Position numbers and translations under genes: made by a program. DNA of 5,162 bases, taken from Myxococcales bacterium (lineage in GTDB: Bacteria; Myxococcota_A; Polyangia; Nannocystales; Nannocystaceae). The number at the start of each line of letters is the position of its first letter. Position 1 is the stretch's first letter. The stretch is from NCBI GenBank assembly GCA_020431135.1, contig JAGQIT010001240.1:1-5162 (forward strand). Reading direction: 5' to 3'. A model generated the notes under the pieces. The model saw only the letters and a list, made by a program, of their open reading frames with translations. It was not told the origin of the DNA and did not search any database. This document shows positions 1 through 5,162 of the stretch, one piece after another.

Positions 1-1529
1 GCGCCGCTGCTGTCGCCGGCGCCCTCGTGGCGGGGCGCGGCGACGGCGATCACCCCGGCGTCGCCGCGTATCGCCACCGTCGTCCCGAAGAAGTCGCGGG
101 CGTCCCCCTCGGGATCGAGGAGCCTCGCCGCCGGCGCGACCTCGGCCCACGTCGCCTCCGGCGGCCGCGTGAACACGAGGGCGGCGCCGCGGTAGAGGTA
201 GCCCTTGTCGTCGGCGGCGCCCGGGAGGCCGACGACGACGGCGTCGCCGGCGACGGCCACCGCGTTGCCGAGCCTGTCGTAAGGGGCAGACTCGGGATCG
301 ACGAGGTGCGCGGCGAGGCTCGGGGCGGCCCAGCCGTCGGTGTCGCTGGCGACGTAGAGATAGGCGGCGCCGCTGTCGACCTTGCCGGCGACCATCTGCC
401 GCGGCGCGCCGATGACCACGGCGGCGCCGTCGGTCGCCACGCTGGCGCCGAAGAGCGCCCCGGCGCGGCCGTCCTCGGCGCGGAGCTTGGCGACCTGGAC
501 GAAGGGCGCGTCGGCGGCGGGGCGGGCGAAGAGATAGGCGGCCCCGCTCGCGTCGCCGAGGTCGTCGTCGTCGTCATCGGGGGCGCCGGCGACGAGGAGG
601 TCGCCCGCGAGCGCGACGGTCAGCCCGAGGTGGTCGAGGGCCTCGCCGTCGTCGGCGACGAGGGCGGCCTGCTCGGTCCAGCCGCCCTCGAGATCCTCGG
701 CGAAGACATAGACCGCGCCGCCGCCTCGCGCCGGCGCGCCGACGGCGAGCGTGCCCCCGTCGAGGTCGACGCTCGCCCCGAACTCGTCGCCCTCGCGCCC
801 GTCGGCGGCGAAGAGCGTGGCCAGCCGCTCCCACTCGTCGCCCCGCGGCGCGCAGATGTAGACCGCGCCGGTCCGCGGCGCGCTGCCCTGGGAGTAGGGC
901 GCGCCGACGGCCACGAAGCCGTCGCCGAGCGCAACCGCGGCGCCGAAGCGGGTGGCGTCGGCGTAGCTGATCAGGTGTAGATCCGGCGGCGCGAGGACGT
1001 CGGCGGCGACGCTGCACAGGCTGTAGTTGATCGTGCAGTCGTTGGCGCAGGAGTTCGCGTCGTCGCTGTCGCCGTCGTCGCAGTCCTCGACGCCGAGCTG
1101 GACGACCCCGTCGCCGCACACCGACGGGGTGCACGCGTTCGTGCACCCGTCGTCGTCGTTGGCGTTGCCGTCGTCGCACTCCTCGACGCCGTCCTGGACC
1201 ACGCCGTCGCCGCAGAAGGCGAGGGTGCAGTCGCGCTTGCAGGCGTCGCGGTCGTCGTCGTTGCCGTCGTCGCACTCCTCGGCTGGGCCGCCGCTGATGG
1301 TCTCTGCGGCGTTGACGACCCCGTCGCCGCAGAAGGCGAGGGTGCAGTCGTTGCGGCAGGCGTCGTTGTCGTTGGTGTTGCCGTCGTCGCAGACCTCGTC
1401 GTTGTTGACGATCCCGTCGCCGCAGACCGGCGGCGGCTTGCGCTCGCAGCCGGCCGCGGCGCAGAGCCCGAGCGCCGCGAGCAGGGCCATCCGCGGGGCG
1501 CGGGGCGTCCTGGGGGCGAGCACATCCAC
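1..1529 (-). CDS. Lipoprotein with four DUF4215 cysteine-rich repeats and FG-GAP propeller repeats (3' end outside window)
   Basis: Probable surface or outer-membrane lipoprotein; no enzymatic role is visible. The frame stays open for 509 codons to the left edge, so the C-terminus is missing. With the GTG at 1529 the signal peptide has an Arg-bearing n-region (R7, R10, R13), a hydrophobic core (M14-L22) and lipobox AAGC with Cys28. GTG at 1523 is equally possible; ATG at 1490 would remove every positive charge, so I disfavour it. Residues 36-165 are four DUF4215 repeats (CGDGxx...CDDGN...C-x3-C), each with four Cys. Then come six FG-GAP blades, opening at F195, F250, L301, F360, L420 and F481, each reading roughly FGxxVAxxGDxxVVGAP. 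FG-GAP repeats normally form beta-propellers used in binding; one more blade may lie beyond the edge. Residues 318-323 are six Asp in a loop, possibly cation-binding (inference). It lies 235 bases downstream of the DUF4336 gene on the same strand, so co-transcription is uncertain. Confidence 0.9.
   Translation of the reverse strand, partial: MDVLAPRTPRAPRMALLAALGLCAAAGCERKPPPVCGDGIVNNDEVCDDGNTNDNDACRNDCTLAFCGDGVVNAAETISGGPAEECDDGNDDDRDACKRDCTLAFCGDGVVQDGVEECDDGNANDDDGCTNACTPSVCGDGVVQLGVEDCDDGDSDDANSCANDCTINYSLCSVAADVLAPPDLHLISYADATRFGAAVALGDGFVAVGAPYSQGSAPRTGAVYICAPRGDEWERLATLFAADGREGDEFGASVDLDGGTLAVGAPARGGGAVYVFAEDLEGGWTEQAALVADDGEALDHLGLTVALAGDLLVAGAPDDDDDDLGDASGAAYLFARPAADAPFVQVAKLRAEDGRAGALFGASVATDGAAVVIGAPRQMVAGKVDSGAAYLYVASDTDGWAAPSLAAHLVDPESAPYDRLGNAVAVAGDAVVVGLPGAADDKGYLYRGAALVFTRPPEATWAEVAPAARLLDPEGDARDFFGTTVAIRGDAGVIAVAAPRHEGAGDSSG
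561..578 (-). repeat. Trinucleotide run encoding six Asp
   Basis: GTC occurs five times at 561-575, followed by ATC. On the coding strand this reads GAT then five GAC codons, giving D318-D323 of the FG-GAP lipoprotein, just after the GAP motif of the third blade. A run of identical triplets is prone to in-frame length change. An acidic loop at this place could bind a cation, but the classic FG-GAP calcium loop (DxDxDG) is not matched exactly. Confidence 0.7.
1035..1424 (-). repeat. Four tandem DUF4215-coding units inside the FG-GAP lipoprotein gene
   Basis: The units run from the first to the last cysteine as residues 36-62, 67-101, 106-133 and 138-165 of the lipoprotein. Each has the spacing C-x(10-18)-C-x10-C-x3-C, and units are joined by exactly four residues. 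Unit 2 is longer (18 residues between its first two Cys instead of 10-11) through an insertion around residues 74-83. The four-Cys pattern and the CDDG core match the DUF4215 / Myxococcus cysteine-rich repeat; the Cys in each unit probably form disulfides outside the cytoplasm (family knowledge and inference). Confidence 0.88.
1204..1350 (-). repeat. 30-bp perfect direct repeat (1204-1233 and 1321-1350)
   Basis: The same 30 bases occur at 1204-1233 and 1321-1350, offset by 117 bases, which is exactly 39 codons. Both copies encode the junction between neighbouring DUF4215 units (CTLAFCGDG). Because the offset is a whole number of codons, recombination between the copies would remove or add one repeat unit without breaking the frame. 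The copies were found by reading the sequence directly; mismatches start on both sides of the 30-base block. Confidence 0.85.
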
Positions 1530-1540
1530 GAGGCTGAGCG

Positions 1541-1546
1541 ATCCTA
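1541..1546 (-). promoter_or_regulatory. Possible -10 box (TAGGAT) for the FG-GAP lipoprotein gene
   Basis: TAGGAT fits the TANNAT core of a housekeeping -10 element and ends 11 bases before the GTG at 1529. No convincing TTGACA-like box lies 16-18 bases further upstream. The internal AGGA could instead be a weak Shine-Dalgarno sequence 12 bases from the start. A 10-bp palindrome, GGCGATCGCC, sits at 1552-1561 directly upstream and might be an operator, though such GC-rich palindromes arise easily here. Confidence 0.3.
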
Positions 1547-1764
1547 GCACTGGCGATCGCCGCGGGCTGAGGGAGCGGGCGGCAATCGCTGCGATCCGGC
1601 GGCTGCGCAATGCTTTCGCGCTCCCGTGCGCCCACCTACGCGGTCTGACTCCGTCCGCGAGGCACACGAGGCAGGGAACACGGATCCCACCTCCCGTCTC
1701 GCAGCGGCGCTCCGGCGAAGCGAGGGCGAGCTGGCCGGGTCGCGGCGCATCGGCGGACGGGCCG

Positions 1765-2940
1765 CTACGCCGCGGCGTCGCGCCCGAGGTCGACGTCGCC
1801 GGGCTCGAGAACATAGGCGAAGGCGTCGACGCAGGTCCGCCAGGCGTCGCGCTCGATCAGCCGGCCGTGGGCGATGACGATCCGCTCGAAGTCCCAGGCG
1901 AGGAGCTCGCGCGCGCTCGTCCGCATCGCCTCTGGATCGCGGAGGCTGAGCTTGAAGTCTGTCGGCGCCGTCGGTCGCTCGCCCATGCCGGCGAGGTCGA
2001 GGAGCCGGCGGACGATCGGCGAGCGGGTCTCGGGCGCGTGGCCGAGGTTCTCGATCGCGTCGCAGAGCAGCAGCGTCCCGCTCGGGCGGTGGAGCATCGC
2101 GATCTCCTCGTGGAAGACGTGGCCCTTGATGACGACGTGATCGACGAGCCGGCGATCCCAGGGGACCTCCGCGGCGGTCTCGCTCAGCGTCGCGCGCCAG
2201 CGCAGATCGGGGCGGCGCGCCGCGAGCCCCGGCGCCGCCCAGGCCTCCGCGCCGGGGAACGCCGCGAGCCAGTCGCCGACGAAGAGGTGGTGGATCAGGT
2301 TCGGGGCGATCAGCCAGCGCACCTCACCGAGCTCGGCGACCGCCGCTCGCATCGCCGGGTCGAGGGCGATCGGCGAGTAGACGAGGAGGCGCCCCGCCGC
2401 GTCGCCGCGGACGATCACCATCCGCGCCCCGAGCTCGCCGCCCATGAACGTGAGGGGCATCTGCGCGACCCAGACCTGCCCCGGCACGTACTCGACGAGG
2501 CCGCTCTCGCGGTAATAGGGCATGAGCGGGTGGGGCTCGTCGGGGCGCTGCGGGAGGTGGGAGCGCTGGCAGTCGGGGCGCTTCGGCGGCGGGACGACGT
2601 GGGCGAGGGCGGCCGCGAGGAGGAGGCAAAAGAGGCCGAGACCGACGAGGGCGACGCCGAGGGTGGCGAGGGCGGCCGCGAGGAGCGGGCTGGCGACGAG
2701 GTCGAGGGGCCCCGCAGCGATCGCCAGGCCGCCTGCGCCGATGAGGGCGGCGACGTAGGGCGCCCACGCGCGCAGCGGCGACACGGTCGGGCGGCTGAGG
2801 AGCGCGAGCCCGGGCGGACGATCGCCGCGCAACCAGGCCAGCCCGTGGCGGGCGATCCCGCCGAGCACCGCGGGCCACTGGGCGCTGAGATCTGGGACGC
2901 GGTTGTCCGCGGCGACGTCGGCGATCCTCGGGTCGACCAT
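1765..2940 (-). CDS. Membrane-anchored DUF4336 (metallo-beta-lactamase-fold-like) protein
   Basis: A complete 391-residue protein from ATG at 2940 to TAG at 1765. No reaction is established for DUF4336; the family is related to the metallo-beta-lactamase fold. Residues 1-55 look cytosolic, with no signal peptide. Two hydrophobic stretches follow (about 61-83 and 85-113), ending at the VVPPPKR boundary. The DUF4336 region spans about 146-380: YVPGQVWVAQMPL (151-163), the LGEVRWLIAPNLIHHLF signature (204-220), AAPGL (235-239) and RRPDLRW (242-248). Late motifs are HRPSGTLLLCDAIEN (284-298) and IAHGR (356-360). H217, H218, D294 and H358 are candidate metal ligands by analogy; the standard HxHxDH motif is absent. 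The extra N-terminal ~145 residues make it longer than the bare domain. The frame stays open upstream to 3522 but lacks this protein-like character there and overlaps the divergent lipoprotein gene, so ATG 2940 is preferred. AGGA ends 9 bases before it. Confidence 0.92.
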   Translation of the reverse strand: MVDPRIADVAADNRVPDLSAQWPAVLGGIARHGLAWLRGDRPPGLALLSRPTVSPLRAWAPYVAALIGAGGLAIAAGPLDLVASPLLAAALATLGVALVGLGLFCLLLAAALAHVVPPPKRPDCQRSHLPQRPDEPHPLMPYYRESGLVEYVPGQVWVAQMPLTFMGGELGARMVIVRGDAAGRLLVYSPIALDPAMRAAVAELGEVRWLIAPNLIHHLFVGDWLAAFPGAEAWAAPGLAARRPDLRWRATLSETAAEVPWDRRLVDHVVIKGHVFHEEIAMLHRPSGTLLLCDAIENLGHAPETRSPIVRRLLDLAGMGERPTAPTDFKLSLRDPEAMRTSARELLAWDFERIVIAHGRLIERDAWRTCVDAFAYVLEPGDVDLGRDAAA

Positions 2941-2948
2941 CGCCGCGG

Positions 2949-2954
2949 ATCCTA
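2949..2954 (-). promoter_or_regulatory. Possible -10 box (TAGGAT) for the DUF4336 gene
   Basis: TAGGAT ends eight bases before the ATG at 2940. If it is a -10 element, transcription would start at or within a base or two of the ATG, giving a leaderless or nearly leaderless mRNA. Read the other way, its AGGA is a usable Shine-Dalgarno sequence at 9 bases. The sequence cannot decide between the two. No good -35 hexamer is visible. Confidence 0.3.
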
Positions 2955-3132
2955 ACAGCCTGCGACGGAGACCCTCGCGGCGCGCCGCCGGGGCGCGGGC
3001 TGCCGAGCGCCGGGGCGCGCCGGCGTAGAGACGCGAAGGCCGGCGCGGCGGAGGATCTGATCGCACAAGACGTCGTTTGTCGGCGATATCGGCTGCAGGC
3101 GACCGCGAGCGCGACCTCTGGTCGATGCGCGC

Positions 3133-3162
3133 TTGCGCCCGTGCGCGAAGTCGCGCGATAGT
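3133..3162 (+). promoter_or_regulatory. Weak candidate promoter for the eight-cysteine-module lipoprotein gene
   Basis: TTGCGC at 3133-3138 and GATAGT at 3157-3162 are separated by 18 bases and lie in the 238-base divergent gap, about 16 bases before the ATG at 3179. Each box matches the housekeeping consensus only partly, so this is a guess. Confidence 0.2.
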
Positions 3163-3169
3163 CGGGGCT

Positions 3170-3173
3170 GAGG
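3170..3173 (+). promoter_or_regulatory. Shine-Dalgarno site deciding the start at 3179
   Basis: GAGG ends five bases before ATG 3179, a good ribosome-binding spacing. It picks this ATG over the in-frame ATGs at 3077 and 3125, which would put an Arg-rich segment of up to 34 residues ahead of the signal peptide. Confidence 0.65.
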
Positions 3174-3178
3174 TGCCT

Positions 3179-4063
3179 ATGGTCGCAAAGCTACCCCGCG
3201 TCCTCCTGAACACGCTCCGCACGCTCCCCGCGGTCCTCCTCTTCTTCGCCTGCGCCGACGAGTCGACCTCCACCGTGACCTCCTTCTCGGGGGGCTCCGG
3301 GCTCACCGGGCTCACCGGGGCGCCGGACACCGAGGGCGCCACCGAGGGCACGAGCACCGGCGACGCGAGCGACAGCGGCGACGACAGCAGCACCTCGGCC
3401 GCGAGCTCCGACGCGACGACGACCTCGGCCTCGGCCTCGGCCTCGGGCGGCACGAACCCGAACCCCGACGGCCTCCCCAACGGCTCGGAGTGCGACAGCG
3501 ACGACGACTGCATGAGCGGCAACTGCTACACGATCACGCTCCCCGTCGACGGCCTGCCGTCGGGGATCTGCGGGGTCTGCGACGAGGACCAGGACTGCGT
3601 CGACGCCGGCCTCGGGATCGCCTGCTCGATCGACGTCCCCGGCATGCAGACCGCGTGCACCGAGGGCGGCGTCGGCTCGTTCTGCGACTCGCCCGGGGGC
3701 TGCAAGGACGGGCTCTTCTGCGACGAGCTGGTCGACGGCCTCGGCGAGCTCCTGCCGATGGCCTGCGGGACCTGCCGCACCGACGCCGACTGCCTCGGCA
3801 GCGCCCGCTGCACGCCCGAGGTCGACGTCGTCGGCTACAGCGGCCACAAGTACTGCGCCGAGCTCGGCTCGATCGAGAACGACAACCTGTGTCCGGTCGA
3901 GGGCGGCGACGCGAGCTGCGTGTCGGGCCACTGCGCGGCCGTCGACCTCGGCTTCGTCACGGTCGCGGTCTGCGGCGAGTGCAACACCGACGCCGACTGC
4001 GGCGGCGGCACCTGTACGCCGGGCAAGTTCAGCGGCGGCTTCATCGGCTCGACCTGCACTTAG
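3179..4063 (+). CDS. Cysteine-rich lipoprotein with three eight-cysteine modules
   Basis: A complete 294-residue protein, from ATG 3179 (GAGG five bases upstream) to TAG 4061-4063. It starts with a lipoprotein-type signal peptide: K4, R7 and R14, a hydrophobic core L16-A24 and Cys25 in LLFFAC. Phe at -3 makes the lipobox imperfect. Residues 28-97 form a flexible Ser/Thr/Gly/Asp/Ala linker, as in many myxobacterial surface lipoproteins. From C105 to C293 there are exactly 24 cysteines, falling into three modules of eight: 105-160, 169-226 and 238-293. Each shows C-x(5-8)-C-x(4-5)-C-x(12-14)-C-x2-C-x5-C and then two more Cys, with C-[GE/GT/GV]-C-xxDxDC at the centre. All cysteines probably pair as disulfides outside the cytoplasm. 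The modules resemble small cysteine-rich repeats seen in Nannocystaceae proteins and, loosely, dickkopf-type modules; no function is known to me. It is divergent from the DUF4336 gene. Confidence 0.92.
   Translation: MVAKLPRVLLNTLRTLPAVLLFFACADESTSTVTSFSGGSGLTGLTGAPDTEGATEGTSTGDASDSGDDSSTSAASSDATTTSASASASGGTNPNPDGLPNGSECDSDDDCMSGNCYTITLPVDGLPSGICGVCDEDQDCVDAGLGIACSIDVPGMQTACTEGGVGSFCDSPGGCKDGLFCDELVDGLGELLPMACGTCRTDADCLGSARCTPEVDVVGYSGHKYCAELGSIENDNLCPVEGGDASCVSGHCAAVDLGFVTVAVCGECNTDADCGGGTCTPGKFSGGFIGSTCT
3299..3316 (+). repeat. Tandem 9-bp repeat GGGCTCACC x2 in the linker
   Basis: Two perfect, adjacent copies of GGGCTCACC (3299-3307, 3308-3316) encode the GLTGLT part of the lipoprotein linker (from about residue 41). 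It is a small in-frame duplication in low-complexity coding DNA. Confidence 0.75.
3424..3447 (+). repeat. Hexanucleotide repeat (CTCGGC)x3 plus CTCGGG
   Basis: Four six-base units at 3424-3447, the last with one changed base, encode the alternating Ser-Ala run at residues 83-89, at the end of the linker. Gain or loss of a unit changes the linker by two residues and keeps the frame. Confidence 0.8.
3491..4057 (+). repeat. Three tandem eight-cysteine module-coding units
   Basis: The units are 3491-3658, 3683-3856 and 3890-4057, encoding residues 105-160, 169-226 and 238-293. Numbers of residues between successive Cys are 5-4-14-2-5-8-10 in unit 1, 5-5-14-2-5-5-14 in unit 2 and 8-4-12-2-5-4-13 in unit 3. 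The central C-x2-C-x5-C is invariant, and units 2 and 3 share TDADC inside it. Repeat identity is low outside the Cys and this core, so the duplication is old. Confidence 0.85.
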
Positions 4064-4505
4064 GAGCCTGCCCCGCAATCGGCGCACGCTCACGCGTCGA
4101 CGATGCCCGGTGCGCGGCTTCGGCGGAGCCGAGAGCGCTGACGACGCGGCTCGAGACCACGCGCCGAGCTCCCAGGCGCCTGCCCGCACGAGCGCACACG
4201 GCGACTTCTCGGACCGCGTTGTGGACTGGGCGCCCCTCAGAGGCTGCTCGACGCTCCCTGTGGGGGCCCGTCGATCCGGGGGCCACGCGGGAGAGCCGGA
4301 GAGCGCCCGCGGAGCGCCGCGTTCTCGCGCGATCATTTTGCGGTCCGGCGACCACACCTGCGCGTCGTCGCCTGGGAAGGAGGGCCAGAGGGCCGCAGGG
4401 CGCGGGGCCGCGGTGGGGGAGGGGGCGAGCCGGGTCGCGCAGGTCTGGATCACAGCTCGTCGCCTCGGCGTAGCGCGGGCCGGCGCGCTCCACTACGATC
4501 CTCCG
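4064..4505. other. 442-base gap without a supported gene
   Basis: The stretch between the two plus-strand lipoprotein genes holds no gene I can support. Its open frames give Arg/Ala-rich strings without domains, and its codon use does not look like the flanking genes. There are GC-rich inverted repeats (CGGCT/AGCCG at 4115-4119 and 4127-4131; GGCCC/GGGCC at 4265-4269 and 4280-4284) but no T-run after them, so I do not call a terminator. A slightly AT-richer patch lies around 4330-4340. A small RNA or a terminator for the upstream gene could be here but is not demonstrable by eye. Confidence 0.5.
4494..4499 (+). promoter_or_regulatory. Possible -10 box (TACGAT), leaderless start at 4506
   Basis: TACGAT matches TANNAT and ends six bases before GTG 4506, so transcription would begin at about the G of the start codon. 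The bases between read CCTCCG, which is anti-Shine-Dalgarno-like, so no ribosome-binding site is available. That fits a leaderless transcript. The -35 region (about 4471-4476, TAGCGC) is poor. Confidence 0.35.
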
Positions 4506-5162
4506 GTGCCGCCGCGCCTGCCCGCGCTCTTCGCCGCGGCCTCGATGATCGTCGGGGGGTGCGGCTACACGTCGAGCTACGTCGCCCCCGACGGCTGGCG
4601 GGCGCGGCCGATCTACAACGGCAACGACGTCGAGATGGTCGGCTCGACCGAGCTGCCGAAGTGCACCTTTGAGCTCGAGGAGGCGCCGCCTCCCGGCGAC
4701 TATCCGCCGCCGATGTACATCGACGATCACGGCAACTGGGTCCCGGTGCCGCGCGTCTACGTCGTCTTCTGGGGCCCGCCGCCGGTCCACCTCCCGCACC
4801 CCTTCATCTTCCACCCGCCGGGTCCGCACAACCTGATCCTCGGCTCGCTCCTCCGCGGGTCGAGCGGCGGCGGCGGCGGCAGCAACGGCAAGGGCGCCGG
4901 GATGGTCTTCGCGCTGATGGCCGCGGTCGCCGTGGTCGCCTCGTCGGGCGTCGCCATCGGCCTCGCCGCGGACCCGCCGGAGGACAACGACGCGGCCGAG
5001 GACATCGACGCGATCAACCTCCATAATGATCGTGTCCGCGAGAAGATCGCCGAGTGCATGCGGATCGCCGCGGAGCGCCGCCAGGCAGCGCCAGCGCCCG
5101 CGCCCGAGGAGCCGGCGAGCCAGCCGCGCCCGAGTCAACCGGCGCCGACCGTGAGCGACGCT
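4506..5162 (+). CDS. Unrecognised Pro/His/aromatic-rich lipoprotein with one internal hydrophobic segment (3' end outside window)
   Basis: I do not recognise this family. The frame is open from GTG 4506 to the right edge, 219 codons, without a stop; no in-frame start lies close upstream. The N-terminus is a short lipoprotein signal peptide (R4, hydrophobic L5-V16, lipobox VGGC with Cys19). Residues 61-109 are rich in Pro, His, Tyr, Trp and Phe (for example PPPMYIDDHGNW at 67-78 and FWGPPPVHLPHPFIFHPP at 88-105). A five-Gly run follows (121-125), then a hydrophobic stretch at about 131-155 that could span a membrane. Residues 159-193 are a charged, probably helical part (NLHNDRVREKIAEC), and from 194 on an Ala/Pro/Glu-rich tail. 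Cys53 and Cys184 are the only other cysteines. Strict G/C third positions and the signal peptide make it a real gene. It is separated by 442 bases from the preceding lipoprotein gene. Confidence 0.8.
   Translation, partial: MPPRLPALFAAASMIVGGCGYTSSYVAPDGWRARPIYNGNDVEMVGSTELPKCTFELEEAPPPGDYPPPMYIDDHGNWVPVPRVYVVFWGPPPVHLPHPFIFHPPGPHNLILGSLLRGSSGGGGGSNGKGAGMVFALMAAVAVVASSGVAIGLAADPPEDNDAAEDIDAINLHNDRVREKIAECMRIAAERRQAAPAPAPEEPASQPRPSQPAPTVSDA

Noticed and set aside
27..980. Long plus-strand open frame opposite the FG-GAP lipoprotein gene
   Set aside because: It encodes a compositionally biased Gly/Ala/Arg/Val string with no domain. It is antisense to a frame with clear FG-GAP repeats, and GC-rich coding DNA commonly leaves the opposite strand open.
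1081..1430. Spaced repeats with GTCGTCG blocks as a possible CRISPR array
   Set aside because: The repeats are codons for CDDGN motifs in a protein-coding frame. Unit lengths differ and the 'spacers' are coding, so this is a protein repeat.
1552..1561. GGCGATCGCC palindrome as an operator
   Set aside because: It sits between the possible promoter boxes, but GCGATCGC-type palindromes are frequent in GC-rich genomes and no second copy or regulator gene is nearby. It is mentioned only in passing.
1027..2955. 642-codon plus-strand open frame across both minus-strand genes and the gap between them
   Set aside because: It spans two real genes and an intergenic region and changes composition abruptly (Ser/Pro-rich, then Arg/Glu-rich). 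No motif is seen, so it is a shadow.
2941..3522. Upstream extension of the DUF4336 frame (start at 3522)
   Set aside because: It would run antisense through the start, signal peptide and linker of the lipoprotein at 3179. The added sequence is low-complexity without motifs, and ATG 2940 has a suitable upstream box.
4115..4131. Hairpin CGGCT-7-AGCCG as a terminator for the cysteine-rich lipoprotein gene
   Set aside because: The stem is only five base pairs, no T-run follows, and it lies about 50 bases past the stop. Such inverted repeats are expected by chance at this GC content.
3490..4473. Arg-rich plus-strand frame overlapping the cysteine-rich lipoprotein
   Set aside because: It overlaps a gene with regular cysteine modules, is about one-third Arg, and continues unchanged into non-coding sequence.
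4041..5138. 365-codon minus-strand frame over the right end
   Set aside because: It is Arg/Ala/Asp-rich without domains and lies antisense to the lipoprotein at 4506, which has a signal peptide and lipobox.

Overview
This very GC-rich window (roughly 70% or more by eye, with codons ending almost always in G or C) looks like chromosomal DNA of a predatory or soil myxobacterium. The best guess is the Nannocystaceae branch of Myxococcota. That rests on gene style: a lipoprotein with tandem CGDGxxxxxExCDDGN repeats (the DUF4215 / Myxococcus cysteine-rich repeat family) joined to an FG-GAP propeller, and a lipoprotein with a Ser/Thr/Gly/Asp linker before ECDSDDDC-type cysteine modules. The taxonomic call is inference.

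Layout: (1) positions 1-1529, minus strand, the N-terminal 509 codons of a lipoprotein with four DUF4215 repeats and at least six FG-GAP repeats; it runs off the left edge. (2) 1765-2940, minus strand, a complete 391-residue protein with two membrane helices followed by a DUF4336 (metallo-beta-lactamase-like) domain. (3) 3179-4063, plus strand, a complete 294-residue cysteine-rich lipoprotein with three consecutive eight-cysteine modules. (4) 4506-5162, plus strand, the first 219 codons of an unrecognised proline/histidine/aromatic-rich lipoprotein that runs off the right edge. Genes 2 and 3 are divergent across a 238-base gap. The gap between genes 1 and 2 is 235 bases and that between genes 3 and 4 is 442 bases, so no operon is obvious.

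Three of the four genes encode proteins with lipoprotein-type signal peptides, and the fourth encodes a membrane-anchored enzyme-like protein. The window is therefore about the cell envelope or surface, but nothing ties the four into one pathway. I see no RNA gene, CRISPR array, transposase, integrase or attachment site. The most interesting points are the regular 3 x 8 cysteine architecture of gene 3, the tandem-repeat history inside gene 1, the two-helix extension of the DUF4336 protein with its HH motif, and a shared TANGATC box just before three of the four start codons that may indicate leaderless or near-leaderless transcripts. Long open frames on the opposite strands are composition artefacts of GC-rich coding DNA.
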